A stretch of DNA of 64,000 nucleotides from Edaphocola aurantiacus (GTDB taxonomy: Bacteria; Bacteroidota; Bacteroidia; Chitinophagales; Chitinophagaceae). The translations under genes were made by a program, and so were the position numbers. Positions 43,465-51,603 of this stretch are shown piece after piece (positions within the stretch are counted from its first letter, which is position 1; each line of letters opens with the position of its first letter). Location of the stretch: contig NZ_VOSI01000003.1 in assembly GCF_019797745.1 (NCBI RefSeq), forward strand, positions 558,001 through 622,000, written 5' to 3'. The notes under the pieces were generated by a model. The model saw only the letters and a list, made by a program, of their open reading frames with translations. It made no database searches and was not told the DNA's origin.

Positions 43465-43917
43465 ATGACACACACATTCGATAAATCGTTACCATTGGCT
43501 ATCGGCTGCGACCACGCCGGATTTGCATACAAAGAAAAGATCAAGGCTTACCTGATCGAAAACGGCTGGACCGTAGAAGATAAAGGCACCTACTCTACCG
43601 ATAGTACTGACTATCCTGACTATGCACACCCTGTAGCGGAAATGGTAGAAAGCGGAGCGGCTACAGCCGGTATCCTGATCTGCGGTAGTGGTAATGGCGT
43701 TTGTATGACGGCAAATAAGCACAACGGTATTCGTGCAGCACTGTGCTGGAATGAAGAACTGGCAGGCCTGGCGAGACAACATAATAATGCTAATGTATTA
43801 TGTATGCCGGAACGCTTTGTTTCTTATGAAACTGCACAGGCGATGACACAGATCTTCCTTTCTACAGATTTTGAAGGAGGACGTCATGAAAAAAGAGCCG
43901 AAAAGATCAGCCTGTAA
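43465..43917 (+). CDS. rpiB: Ribose-5-phosphate isomerase B
   Basis: RpiB interconverts ribose 5-phosphate and ribulose 5-phosphate. The 150-residue product carries 'IGCDHAGFAYKE' at the N-terminus, the catalytic Cys in 'LICGSGNGVCMTANK', and 'NNANVLCMPERF'. It belongs to the RpiB/LacAB fold, unrelated to RpiA. It begins a two-gene unit with tatC (19-base gap). Confidence 0.94.
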   Translation: MTHTFDKSLPLAIGCDHAGFAYKEKIKAYLIENGWTVEDKGTYSTDSTDYPDYAHPVAEMVESGAATAGILICGSGNGVCMTANKHNGIRAALCWNEELAGLARQHNNANVLCMPERFVSYETAQAMTQIFLSTDFEGGRHEKRAEKISL

Positions 43918-43936
43918 TAGCATAAATTAAGATTCG

Positions 43937-44797
43937 TTGAGTATTTTAGATAAATTTCTCGCAAAACGCGCCACGGGCAATCCCAATGGCGAAATGGTTT
44001 TTATGGACCATATCGAAGCGTTGAGATGGCATATCGTGCGTGCATTCATTGCCATTATTATTGCCTCAATATTTGTATTTTTCAATATTGAGTGGGTATT
44101 CCAGTACGTGATCCTCGGACCGGCCAATAAGGACTTTATCGCCTATCAGTGGTTTTGCTCCCTGGGCAAACTGCTGCATGTAGATGCCTTGTGTATGGAG
44201 CCGATTACGGTTCAGTTTCAGAATACAGAATTGAGCGGTCAGTTTATGATGAGCTTCTCTTCCAGTTTTATGATCGGCTTTATTGCAGCATTCCCGTATG
44301 TGTTCTGGGAGTTCTGGAAATTTGCCCGTCCGGCACTGACCGAAAATGAGCTGAAACATACCCGTGGTATTGTATTCTGGGCCAGCAGCTTATTCCTTAT
44401 GGGGGTACTGTTCTCCTACTTCATCATTGCACCGTTTACGATTAATTTCTTTGCCACATATAAGCTCAGCCCGCAGTTTGAAAACATCATTACGATTTCC
44501 AACTACTACGACACGATGAGTGACCTGGTATTCGGTATGGGTATTGTATTTGAACTGCCAATCCTGGTGTATATCCTGGCTAAGATCGGTATCTTAACAC
44601 CAAAACTGATGCGTGATAACCGTCGCTATGCGATTGTGATCATTATGGTACTGGCGGCTATTATTACTCCTCCGGACTGGTTCAGTATCTTCCTGGTAGC
44701 CATACCACTGGTATTGCTGTACGAAGTGAGTATCAATATCAGCGCCCGTCTGACTAAAGAAAGAGAAAAGAAAGCGAAAGAAACCTTACCCTGGTAA
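43937..44797 (+). CDS. tatC: Sec-independent protein translocase TatC (TTG start)
   Basis: TatC is the receptor core of the twin-arginine pathway for folded proteins. The 286-residue product has six membrane helices and the signature 'MDHIEALRWHIVRAFIA' in the N-terminal region. An in-frame stop (43928) lies just upstream and no ATG precedes the conserved helix 1 region except one that would cut the N-terminal tail, so TTG 43937 is the best start. The extended N-terminus ('SILDKFLAKRATGNPNGE') resembles other Bacteroidota TatC. It follows rpiB and ends in a strong terminator. Confidence 0.93.
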   Translation: MSILDKFLAKRATGNPNGEMVFMDHIEALRWHIVRAFIAIIIASIFVFFNIEWVFQYVILGPANKDFIAYQWFCSLGKLLHVDALCMEPITVQFQNTELSGQFMMSFSSSFMIGFIAAFPYVFWEFWKFARPALTENELKHTRGIVFWASSLFLMGVLFSYFIIAPFTINFFATYKLSPQFENIITISNYYDTMSDLVFGMGIVFELPILVYILAKIGILTPKLMRDNRRYAIVIIMVLAAIITPPDWFSIFLVAIPLVLLYEVSINISARLTKEREKKAKETLPW

Positions 44798-44811
44798 GCG
44801 CTAATCAATAT

Positions 44812-44856
44812 TATAAATAATAAAGCCGGAACTATATTCCGGCTTTATTATTTATA
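44812..44856. terminator. Terminator after tatC
   Basis: Perfect 20-bp arms (44812-44831, 44837-44856), loop CTATA, with A- and T-rich feet. Confidence 0.9.
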
Positions 44857-44888
44857 GGTGCTTCCGGTCTTATTCCATGAAGAACCTT

Positions 44889-44896
44889 TACTTTTG
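44889..44896 (+). promoter_or_regulatory. TAnnTTTG element of the SRPBCC gene
   Basis: TACTTTTG, 15 bases upstream of the ATG at 44912. No TTG at the usual spacing. Confidence 0.4.
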
Positions 44897-44911
44897 TAAC
44901 AAAATTGACAT

Positions 44912-45301
44912 ATGCAGGATTTTAAGAAATATTTTATCATACCGGCCAGCCCGGAAGAAGTATACCTGGCGCTGACCCGCGAGGAAACTGTAGCCCTTTG
45001 GACGGGTGCAGAAACGGAAATGAATGCTGTGGTCGACGGCGAGTTCTCTATGTGGGACGGGGCAATTGTGGGCCGTTTCCTGGAACTGGAACCGGGAAAG
45101 AAAATAGTACAGGAATGGTATTTCGGAGAGCAGGAAGAAGCGTCGATTGCGACCATAAAACTGCATGAAGATAAAAAAGGTACCTCACTGGAACTGCGAC
45201 ATACCAACATCCCGGATGAAGCATATGAGGATATTTCGGAGGGATGGGAAGATCCGTACATTGCTTCTCTGATCGAGTTTTATCTCGATGAACGCGGCTG
45301 A
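44912..45301 (+). CDS. SRPBCC/AHSA1-like START-domain protein
   Basis: A 129-residue protein of the START/Bet v1-like superfamily (Aha1-type domain). Its pattern ('IPASPEEVYLALTREETVALWTG' in part, 'GAIVGRFLELEPGKKIVQEW') matches small cytosolic bacterial AHSA1 proteins that bind hydrophobic ligands; a specific ligand or partner is unknown. No Hsp90 gene is nearby. It is monocistronic, with a promoter just upstream. Confidence 0.8.
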   Translation: MQDFKKYFIIPASPEEVYLALTREETVALWTGAETEMNAVVDGEFSMWDGAIVGRFLELEPGKKIVQEWYFGEQEEASIATIKLHEDKKGTSLELRHTNIPDEAYEDISEGWEDPYIASLIEFYLDERG

Positions 45302-45414
45302 TATAGTCGTTAAATTAATACAAATTTCCGGAGAGGTGTTGAAATTGAGCTTACTTTTAAAGTGGAAACAGATTAACCATTGGTTGACTATTTGATCATT
45401 AAAATCAGACAAAC

Positions 45415-45900
45415 ATGAAAAAAGTAATCTTAATCTGCGCAGTTGCAGCGTCATTAACTGCTTGTAAAAACACTGCAGAAACAAGTACTACAGATATGAA
45501 GAATGATCCAATGTCTAGTACTACCCCTCCTGTATCTACACCTTATACAGTAACGGAAGGTGATATTATGCGCAAAGGTGGTGTCGTTGTGGTATATGAA
45601 AACGGTCAATGGGTACCGGTTACCGGCGAGATCATTCTGGCTGATGGTACTGTAGTGACACAGCGCGGAGAAGTGAAAAAAGAAGGCAGAATGGTAGTCC
45701 TTGATGAGGGGTATACCTTAAGCCGTACCGGAGCATTCTTCGACAAGGCCGGTGCTGCTGTAGAAAATGCCTGGGATGCGACTAAGGATGCTACAAAAGA
45801 AGCGGCAAAGGATATTAAAGAGGGTACTCAAAAAGCCGTTGATAATACCAAAGAGGCCATTCGCGATGTAAGAGACAAGATGCGTGATACTACACGCTAA
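45415..45900 (+). CDS. Lipoprotein with DUF6799-like and LEA-like regions
   Basis: The 161-residue product has a lipoprotein signal with lipobox 'SLTAC', a central 'IMRKGGVVVVYENGQWVPV' DUF6799-like repeat region (about 50-105), and a C-terminal Lys/Ala/Asp-rich helix with repeated 'ATKDATKEAAKD' units reminiscent of LEA or YtxH proteins. A stress-protective role in the periplasm is possible but is inference. It stands alone between a gap of 113 bases and a strong shared terminator. Confidence 0.65.
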   Translation: MKKVILICAVAASLTACKNTAETSTTDMKNDPMSSTTPPVSTPYTVTEGDIMRKGGVVVVYENGQWVPVTGEIILADGTVVTQRGEVKKEGRMVVLDEGYTLSRTGAFFDKAGAAVENAWDATKDATKEAAKDIKEGTQKAVDNTKEAIRDVRDKMRDTTR

Positions 45901-45914
45901 ATACTATTGAGTGA

Positions 45915-45959
45915 TTATAAGAATAGGGCCTGCTGATCCAGCAGGCCCTATTCTTATAA
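45915..45959. terminator. Bidirectional terminator between the DUF6799-like lipoprotein gene and oxyR
   Basis: Perfect 21-bp arms (45915-45935, 45939-45959), loop ATC, serving both convergent genes. Confidence 0.9.
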
Positions 45960-45972
45960 TATAAACTATATA

Positions 45973-46929
45973 CTACAGTTTTGCAGTTTGTATGCGTAAT
46001 ACTTTACGGTCCGATTTCTGCACCTTCATTTTCTCCGGTACCATTTCCAGTATCTCATCAATGATCGTTTGCAGTACCGCAAGTTTCACAAAGTGATTAT
46101 TGGTCACCAGTGAAATTTCTCTTACCGGCTCCGGGTTTTCAAAATAACGAATGCGTTCCTGGGCATCTTCATTAAAGTCAAAGGTTGCCAGTTCTGGAAG
46201 AACCGTTACACCACCATTCATATCCACCATTTTACGCAGCATATCTACATTGCCTGATTCGAAGCTGTAGGGCTTTTCATCCTGTAGTTTCATGATATTT
46301 TCTGAACATAAATTCAATACCTGGTTGCGCAGACAGTTTCCTTCATTCAGCAACCAGATGTTGTTCAGGTCAATGTCTTTAGGGTTAACCATTCTCTTCT
46401 GTAAAGCCTCAGTACCCTCGGCAAAGTAAGCAACTAATGGTTCAAAAAACAGGGGGTATTCTTTGATATTATTATTCTCCAGCGGAGTACTCAGTAAACC
46501 GGCATCCAGTTCATCTGCGGCCAGTCCGGCAATAATATCTTCGGTCTGCATTTCGGTAACCACCAGTTTTATCTTCGGGTATTTTTCTGCATAAGCAGAT
46601 AAAAATTTAGGCAGTATATAAGGAGAAATAGTAGGGATAACCGCCAGTTTGAATACACCGTTAACCTCACTCTGGCTTTGCTGGATCAGTTGACTGATCT
46701 TAGCAGATTCTGCCAGGATATTTTTGGCCTGTGCCACGATCTGTGCACCGATTTCAGTCGCTGCGATCGGATGTTTATTGCGGTCAAATATCTTTACGCC
46801 GAATTCTTCTTCCAGCTTATGGATTTGCATGCTTAAGGTAGGCTGTGTTACAAAACACTTTTCCGCAGCAGCAACGAAACTTTTATAAGTGGCTACGGCT
46901 ACTACGTATTCTAGTTGAGTTAATGTCAT
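45973..46929 (-). CDS. oxyR: LysR-family redox regulator OxyR
   Basis: OxyR senses peroxide through a reversible disulfide and activates antioxidant genes. The 318-residue product has an N-terminal winged helix-turn-helix ('FVAAAEKCFVTQPTLSMQIH' in part) and a LysR co-inducer domain. The two redox cysteines are at residues 199 and 208 in 'CLRNQVLNLC', exactly the E. coli positions and spacing. It is divergent from a thioesterase; the gap holds the palindrome CACAATTTGTG. No catalase or peroxiredoxin gene is in the window. Confidence 0.92.
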   Translation of the reverse strand: MTLTQLEYVVAVATYKSFVAAAEKCFVTQPTLSMQIHKLEEEFGVKIFDRNKHPIAATEIGAQIVAQAKNILAESAKISQLIQQSQSEVNGVFKLAVIPTISPYILPKFLSAYAEKYPKIKLVVTEMQTEDIIAGLAADELDAGLLSTPLENNNIKEYPLFFEPLVAYFAEGTEALQKRMVNPKDIDLNNIWLLNEGNCLRNQVLNLCSENIMKLQDEKPYSFESGNVDMLRKMVDMNGGVTVLPELATFDFNEDAQERIRYFENPEPVREISLVTNNHFVKLAVLQTIIDEILEMVPEKMKVQKSDRKVLRIQTAKL

Positions 46930-46953
46930 AAGGTCTTCAATTACATCTATCTA

Positions 46954-47004
46954 CAAACTTAACACAATTTGTGAGATTAGATCTGTAAAATTCTGTTACT
47001 TTTG
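46954..47004. promoter_or_regulatory. Divergent promoters oxyR / thioesterase with a palindrome
   Basis: TAAGTTTG on the minus strand (46961-46954) precedes oxyR; TACTTTTG (46997-47004) precedes the thioesterase. Between them is CACAATTTGTG (46963-46973), a perfect inverted repeat with one central base, suited to binding by a LysR-type dimer, for example OxyR autoregulation. Confidence 0.5.
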
Positions 47005-47022
47005 TGCCCTCAAAATACGGAT

Positions 47023-47466
47023 ATGAAATTGTCTCTTTCTTTATTACAATCGCTCATCGGACAGGAATTGAATAATACCCCATCGCCTGCGGGCAGCTGG
47101 CTGAATGTGCGTATGGAAGCGATAGAAAAGAATAAAGCAGTTGTGTCTATGCTGGTGAGACCGGAGATGTGTAATCCTTACGGGAATATCCACGGTGGCA
47201 TGATGAGCCTGGTGATTGATGAAGTGATCGGCTTTGCAGTGTTATCAATGGAGGCCGAAACGCACTATACCAGCATCAATCTGAATGTAGATTTCCTGTA
47301 CGCCATTAAAAACGGTGAACGTTTGAAAGCCACGGCAGAAGTGATTCGTATGGGTAAGAAGATCATGCATGTAGAGGTAAGGGTACATCATTTTGAAAAC
47401 AATACCCTGCTGGCCAAAGCGACCAGTAACCTGAGTTCGACCTCTATGCAATACAGTATGGTCTAG
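47023..47466 (+). CDS. PaaI-type hotdog-fold thioesterase
   Basis: Hotdog thioesterases hydrolyse acyl-CoA esters. The 147-residue product has the PaaI-like motif 'PYGNIHGGMMSLVIDEVIG' with His-Gly-Gly and a conserved Asp/Glu on the central helix. Start ATG 47023 lies just behind a TACTTTTG element; the longer frame from 47002 begins inside that element with TTG. The stop overlaps the stop of the convergent clpS by four bases. The acyl substrate is unknown. Confidence 0.85.
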   Translation: MKLSLSLLQSLIGQELNNTPSPAGSWLNVRMEAIEKNKAVVSMLVRPEMCNPYGNIHGGMMSLVIDEVIGFAVLSMEAETHYTSINLNVDFLYAIKNGERLKATAEVIRMGKKIMHVEVRVHHFENNTLLAKATSNLSSTSMQYSMV

Positions 47467-47780
47467 CCTATACTGGCTGAAATTCCTCTGTCCAGCAGTG
47501 CTTCGCACATTGGTTTTAAGGTGTCGAAGTCTCCTTTTTTTACGGCATATTTACCGCTGAAATGTACAATCAGTGCACATTGTTCTGCACTTTCAGGTGT
47601 ATGATTGCAAATATCTACCAGGGACTCTATCACCCAGTCAAAGGTATTTACTTCATCATTCCAAACGATAAGACTGTTGATCAGTGCTGATTTCTCTGCA
47701 AGCAGTACATCACTGTCAATATCAATTTGTGTATGCGCCTTGGTGCTGTACGGCGACATATTCATCATATCAGGATACAT
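47463..47780 (-). CDS. clpS: ATP-dependent Clp protease adaptor ClpS
   Basis: ClpS delivers N-degron substrates to ClpAP. The 105-residue product has the adaptor core 'LIVWNDEVNTFDWVIESL' and 'KYAVKKGDFDTLKPMCEALLDRG' in part. The residues that form the hydrophobic pocket are present in the expected order, including the Asn-Asp pair. It is monocistronic, with TAATTTTG at 47818-47811 as probable -7 element. Its stop overlaps the convergent thioesterase by four bases. Confidence 0.92.
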   Translation of the reverse strand: MYPDMMNMSPYSTKAHTQIDIDSDVLLAEKSALINSLIVWNDEVNTFDWVIESLVDICNHTPESAEQCALIVHFSGKYAVKKGDFDTLKPMCEALLDRGISASIG

Positions 47781-47810
47781 ACTTATATTAATATAGAATT
47801 AAATGTCTGG

Positions 47811-47818
47811 CAAAATTA
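47811..47818 (-). promoter_or_regulatory. TAnnTTTG element of clpS
   Basis: TAATTTTG on the minus strand, 30 bases upstream of the ATG. Confidence 0.4.
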
Positions 47819-47867
47819 TACAAAAAACCATTAGCCGGACACCAACATTTTGTTATTTTGCAATCTT

Positions 47868-48413
47868 ATGACATCTCCAATGTTCCGTAAAAAAGAAATG
47901 AATGAATTGCAGCGCCTCAGCGTTGCCGATGCCAAAGCAGCACATACTTTTCCCCTCACTATAGTACTGGATAGCGTGCGTAGCATGCATAATGTGGGCT
48001 CGGTCTTCCGCACGGCAGATAGTTTCGGCCTGGAATCGATTGTACTCTGCGGGTACACCCCCAGCCCTCCGCATCGGGAAATTCATAAAACTGCATTGGG
48101 CGCAACAGAGACGGTACACTGGCAGTATGAAAAAGACATTGTTCCGGTACTGGAAAAGCTTAAAGCAGACGGGTACCGCATTATAGCAGCAGAACAGGTG
48201 CATAACAGCATCTCCCTGGAAACGATACAATATAATCCCACAGAGAAAATTGCCGTTATATTTGGTAATGAGGTTGAGGGCGTAAGCAATGATGCACTGG
48301 CACTTTGTGATCAGGTAGTGGAGATTCCGCAATTCGGAGCCAAGCACTCACTGAATATCTCTGTTTCAGTCGGAATCATAGTTTGGGAACTGATTCGTAC
48401 CTTTAATCAATAA
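47868..48413 (+). CDS. SpoU-family (TrmH-like) RNA methyltransferase
   Basis: SPOUT-fold 2'-O-methyltransferases modify tRNA or rRNA using S-adenosylmethionine bound in a trefoil knot. The 181-residue product has the three SpoU motifs: 'DSVRSMHNVGSVFRTAD', 'VIFGNEVEGVS' and 'IPQFGAKHSLNISVSVGI', with the catalytic Arg and Asn in place. The short length (no N-terminal binding domain) resembles TrmH/TrmL-like enzymes. Target nucleotide unknown. ATG 47868 is preferred; the following DUF58 gene starts 10 bases after its stop. Confidence 0.9.
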   Translation: MTSPMFRKKEMNELQRLSVADAKAAHTFPLTIVLDSVRSMHNVGSVFRTADSFGLESIVLCGYTPSPPHREIHKTALGATETVHWQYEKDIVPVLEKLKADGYRIIAAEQVHNSISLETIQYNPTEKIAVIFGNEVEGVSNDALALCDQVVEIPQFGAKHSLNISVSVGIIVWELIRTFNQ

Positions 48414-48423
48414 AAATCCGCTT

Positions 48424-49785
48424 TTGAAGCAGCTGCTCCTTAAAATAAGGTTTATACTCACCCACAGCCCGGTCCGGTTTAATCTATTCCTGATCGGTTT
48501 GCTGGCATGGCTGACTTATCGTTATGTATACCCGGTCGATGCTTCAAATGATAGTGATCACAATAGCTATCAGTCCTTACTGGTCTTGCTGGTCAGGATT
48601 GCAGGGCTGCTCGCACTTATACTGATAGGATTATCATTGCTTACCACTATCCTGGCCTATATCCGTTATCGCATACTGAACCGTAGCGGCAGGGCATCGT
48701 TTAAACTGGATCTGCAGACAGGCGATATGCAGGATGCGGCTTTGCACATTCACCCTACCCTTCAGTATGACTGGCGACCTTTCCTCGGTTTTATTTCCGG
48801 CAGGCTTCGTATAGACCGTTATGGACTGAGCAAATCTTTTGTACTGGCTTCTGTGCTAAGGCGCAGCCATAGCCTTAGAGCGCAGCAGTTTTCCGGTACA
48901 AGCGATCTGTATTTCAGAGATATCAAAGCATACCAGGTGACAGGGGCTACTCTATACTTTGAAGATATGTTCCGCCTGATACGCCTTTATATGCCGCAAC
49001 CCTTACAGGGCGAGTTTTATCATCCACCGCAGGCAAACAGGATCAATGCTGCAGAGGTATTACCACAGGCACAACAGGAAATGGATGTACGTATAGAACA
49101 GATGCGTAAGGTAGAAGGCGAATACCTCAACTATAAGCAATTTGAATACGGTGATGATGTGCGCCGCATTGTCTGGAAAATATACGGACGCAACCGCGAG
49201 TTGGTTGTACGCAACCCGGAGATCCGCAACCCGTATGCTTCTGAGTGTTATTTCTATGCCAGTTTTTATAACCATATCGGTGGCTTATTGCTGGATGACG
49301 GCCTTGCAGATGAAATGCTCAATTATTACAAACAGGCAGTCTGGAGCCTCTATATGCAATTGCAGCAAAATGACGGACTGATGATCCATTATGTATCCGA
49401 ACAGAACGTAAAGGCAGACAGGACAGATCGTCCGGAGGCGGAACAGGTGCAACACCGCATTACACAGGCAGTCTGGCAACAGGAAACAACTTTGCTGCAT
49501 TATGCCGATCCGCAGAAAGGAAGCATATTCTGTATCCATTCCCTGAGCGATTATCATGAAGTAAAACAATTGCTGGAAAAGCTTTCCGATGATCAATATG
49601 TACACATGGTATCTTTATCAGAAGGCTTTGATCATTTTTCTTTTTCCTGGCTGAAACGGGTATTCATGAAACATCCGCAACCGGAAACAGAACAAAGGCA
49701 TACAGCCTGGATGATTTCTCCGCAGCGAAAAGCGATCCTCAAAAATGAAGCTGCATTAAAACAGTTATTAAAGCAATACAGATAA
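48424..49785 (+). CDS. DUF58-domain membrane protein (TTG start)
   Basis: The 453-residue product has two N-terminal membrane helices (about 15-35 and 50-75) and a cytosolic domain with the DUF58 core 'NYKQFEYGDDVRRIVWKIYG'. DUF58 proteins often work with MoxR ATPases and VWA proteins, which are not seen here. The only possible start is TTG 48424, 10 bases after the SpoU-type methyltransferase gene, so the two are probably co-transcribed. The stop codon lies inside a 52-bp palindrome. Function unknown. Confidence 0.8.
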   Translation: MKQLLLKIRFILTHSPVRFNLFLIGLLAWLTYRYVYPVDASNDSDHNSYQSLLVLLVRIAGLLALILIGLSLLTTILAYIRYRILNRSGRASFKLDLQTGDMQDAALHIHPTLQYDWRPFLGFISGRLRIDRYGLSKSFVLASVLRRSHSLRAQQFSGTSDLYFRDIKAYQVTGATLYFEDMFRLIRLYMPQPLQGEFYHPPQANRINAAEVLPQAQQEMDVRIEQMRKVEGEYLNYKQFEYGDDVRRIVWKIYGRNRELVVRNPEIRNPYASECYFYASFYNHIGGLLLDDGLADEMLNYYKQAVWSLYMQLQQNDGLMIHYVSEQNVKADRTDRPEAEQVQHRITQAVWQQETTLLHYADPQKGSIFCIHSLSDYHEVKQLLEKLSDDQYVHMVSLSEGFDHFSFSWLKRVFMKHPQPETEQRHTAWMISPQRKAILKNEAALKQLLKQYR

Positions 49786-49830
49786 AAAAGGATCGGCCCG
49801 GAATATTCCGGGCCGATCCTTTTTTATCTG
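49779..49830. terminator. Perfect 52-bp palindrome, bidirectional terminator
   Basis: Two perfect 26-bp arms (49779-49804, 49805-49830) with no central mismatch, containing the stop codon of the DUF58 gene and ending upstream of the convergent porin stop. A6 and T6 runs lie within the arms. Confidence 0.9.
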
Positions 49831-49839
49831 TATATATGA

Positions 49840-51186
49840 TTAGAAACTGAATTGTGCACGACAGGTAAAGTTGTCGTCCTTTAGGTCATTTTCCATGCCT
49901 TTGATGCTTGTTTTTTCATTTACCGGATGCTCATACCATAAAGTTACTTTCAGGTTTGGTGTCACGTAGTATACATAACCACCTCCAAAAGTATTATACT
50001 TTACATCTGCCGCAGTCAGGTTTTTAGCAGTGCTTACTGCATTGCCCGATACACGGGTATTCGGGTCGTACCAGTCATACTTCAGTACCAGCTGATGTTT
50101 GGTAGAACCCAGGTGTTGTAAATAATAGAAATAAGCACCGTTAAAGTCTCTTACGGCCAGTGGAGCAATACTACCCGTACTGGTCAGAGGGTAAGATCCC
50201 GGAGTTATGGTAGTGCTTAATGTACCCGTTTGCTTACCGGCAATATACTCACCACGGAACTCGGTCCAGCCTTTTTTATTAGAGATCTGTACCTGTGCAT
50301 CAGCACCATAATATTGTCTTGGCAATATCTTACCTGTATTCTTCGCAGCACTGTCCGCTATCATCATATCATTGCTGTAACGATAATAGGTATTGTTCTG
50401 GCTAGCCAGGCCACCATTGAAATAGCTGACACCGGCAGAGAATTGTACCCTGCTGTTCGGAATATGTATTTTCTTAAAAGATAATTTAGATACCACATCT
50501 TTATGGCTGTCAAATTCCTGGGTACCGGTCAGGCCTTGTCCGTTGTAGATACCAACATCAACACCCAGCCATTTCATTTTGGCATTTTTCTTTCTTGGTG
50601 CAAAGGAGAACATGAAACCGAGGTCACGCTCCGTATTCATCAGTATTTGGGACATACGGCCACGCTCCGGTGCCTCACGGTTTACAGAGGAGTACAGCAG
50701 TTCAAAACCGAACGGACGTGCCATCATACCGGCAGAAAAGTGAAACAGTTCCAGCTCATTCTCGTAATAACGACCCCAGAAGTCACGCACATTTACGCCA
50801 CGCTCTGTACCGTCAAATTGTAAAACGAAATAAGCAGAAGGTCTTCCTTTGCTGTCGTATCCGGTATAGTCCATACGTAAACGGCCGCGGCGTATACGGA
50901 AACGATTATCTGAATTGGGTGCAAAGTCACCACCATTGTAGCTGGCAGCACCCGGTGTCTGTATATATTGAAACTGCGGTTGCAAGTAACCGGAGAAACT
51001 GATATTTCCGAATTTAGTTGCAATGGATAACATTTTTTTACCCATAGCAGTGGTCGTATCAATCATGTCGATCAGGAGATCATTACCCATATTGCGCTTA
51101 GGATATACATCCAGTTTGGTGTCCTGAGCCCATATGGCTGATGCAGTCATTAGTGTAGTACCGCCGATCAGTAATAATTTCTTCAT
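49840..51186 (-). CDS. Outer-membrane porin (phosphate-selective OprO/P-like)
   Basis: A 448-residue outer-membrane barrel with signal peptide 'AIWA|QDTK', a short N-terminal coiled region and the OprO/OprP-type pattern: 'FGNISFSGYLQPQFQY', 'RFRIRRGRLRMDY', 'GMMARPFGFELLYSS' and an aromatic end 'CRAQFSF'. In Bacteroidota this family is annotated as porin or phosphate-selective porin, but the substrate is not fixed by sequence. It is monocistronic; a promoter-like TACTTTTG lies upstream (51234-51227). Confidence 0.85.
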   Translation of the reverse strand: MKKLLLIGGTTLMTASAIWAQDTKLDVYPKRNMGNDLLIDMIDTTTAMGKKMLSIATKFGNISFSGYLQPQFQYIQTPGAASYNGGDFAPNSDNRFRIRRGRLRMDYTGYDSKGRPSAYFVLQFDGTERGVNVRDFWGRYYENELELFHFSAGMMARPFGFELLYSSVNREAPERGRMSQILMNTERDLGFMFSFAPRKKNAKMKWLGVDVGIYNGQGLTGTQEFDSHKDVVSKLSFKKIHIPNSRVQFSAGVSYFNGGLASQNNTYYRYSNDMMIADSAAKNTGKILPRQYYGADAQVQISNKKGWTEFRGEYIAGKQTGTLSTTITPGSYPLTSTGSIAPLAVRDFNGAYFYYLQHLGSTKHQLVLKYDWYDPNTRVSGNAVSTAKNLTAADVKYNTFGGGYVYYVTPNLKVTLWYEHPVNEKTSIKGMENDLKDDNFTCRAQFSF

Positions 51187-51603
51187 AATTAAATAATGAT
51201 TTCGTAATCTGATTTTAAAATTTCGGCAAAAGTAATTTTCTCTTTTTACCTCGCATATAGTTCAATGTTATCTTATTATTAAGTGTTTCGGCTCCGGCTT
51301 CGGGAAGCAGAAGACTTTTTCTTTAATGAAATTGTGTTAAAGCACTGATTAAAAATATATTATGATGTTTTTTATTTAATAACCGCCGATACAGGATGAC
51401 GTCGGTGGCGGAGTGACTTTTTGGAGGCTGATGGTTATAACGATAAAATTCCTATGTTTTAAACTAGTGAAGGGTAACCGGAGCATATCATATCTGTGTG
51501 CGAAGAAAGCAGTATAAATTGACTGCTTTCTGGTCTCCGATCACTGGTCCTGAACGCTCTATTGCAATTTTTTTAGTTTCCGGCGATCCAGTATCTTCGT
51601 CCA
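51187..51603. other. Divergent region porin / polA
   Basis: 417 bases. On the porin side, TACTTTTG (minus, 51234-51227). In the middle, an A/T-rich stretch and a G/C-rich patch (about 51395-51420) of imperfect inverted repeats. On the polA side, a hairpin AGAAAGCAGT/ACTGCTTTCT (51504-51513, 51522-51531) without T-run, and TATCTTCG (51592-51599) directly before the polA ATG. No credible gene. Confidence 0.45.

Noticed and set aside
51504-51531. Hairpin upstream of polA as a terminator
   Set aside because: There is no U-run on either strand and no gene ends next to it.
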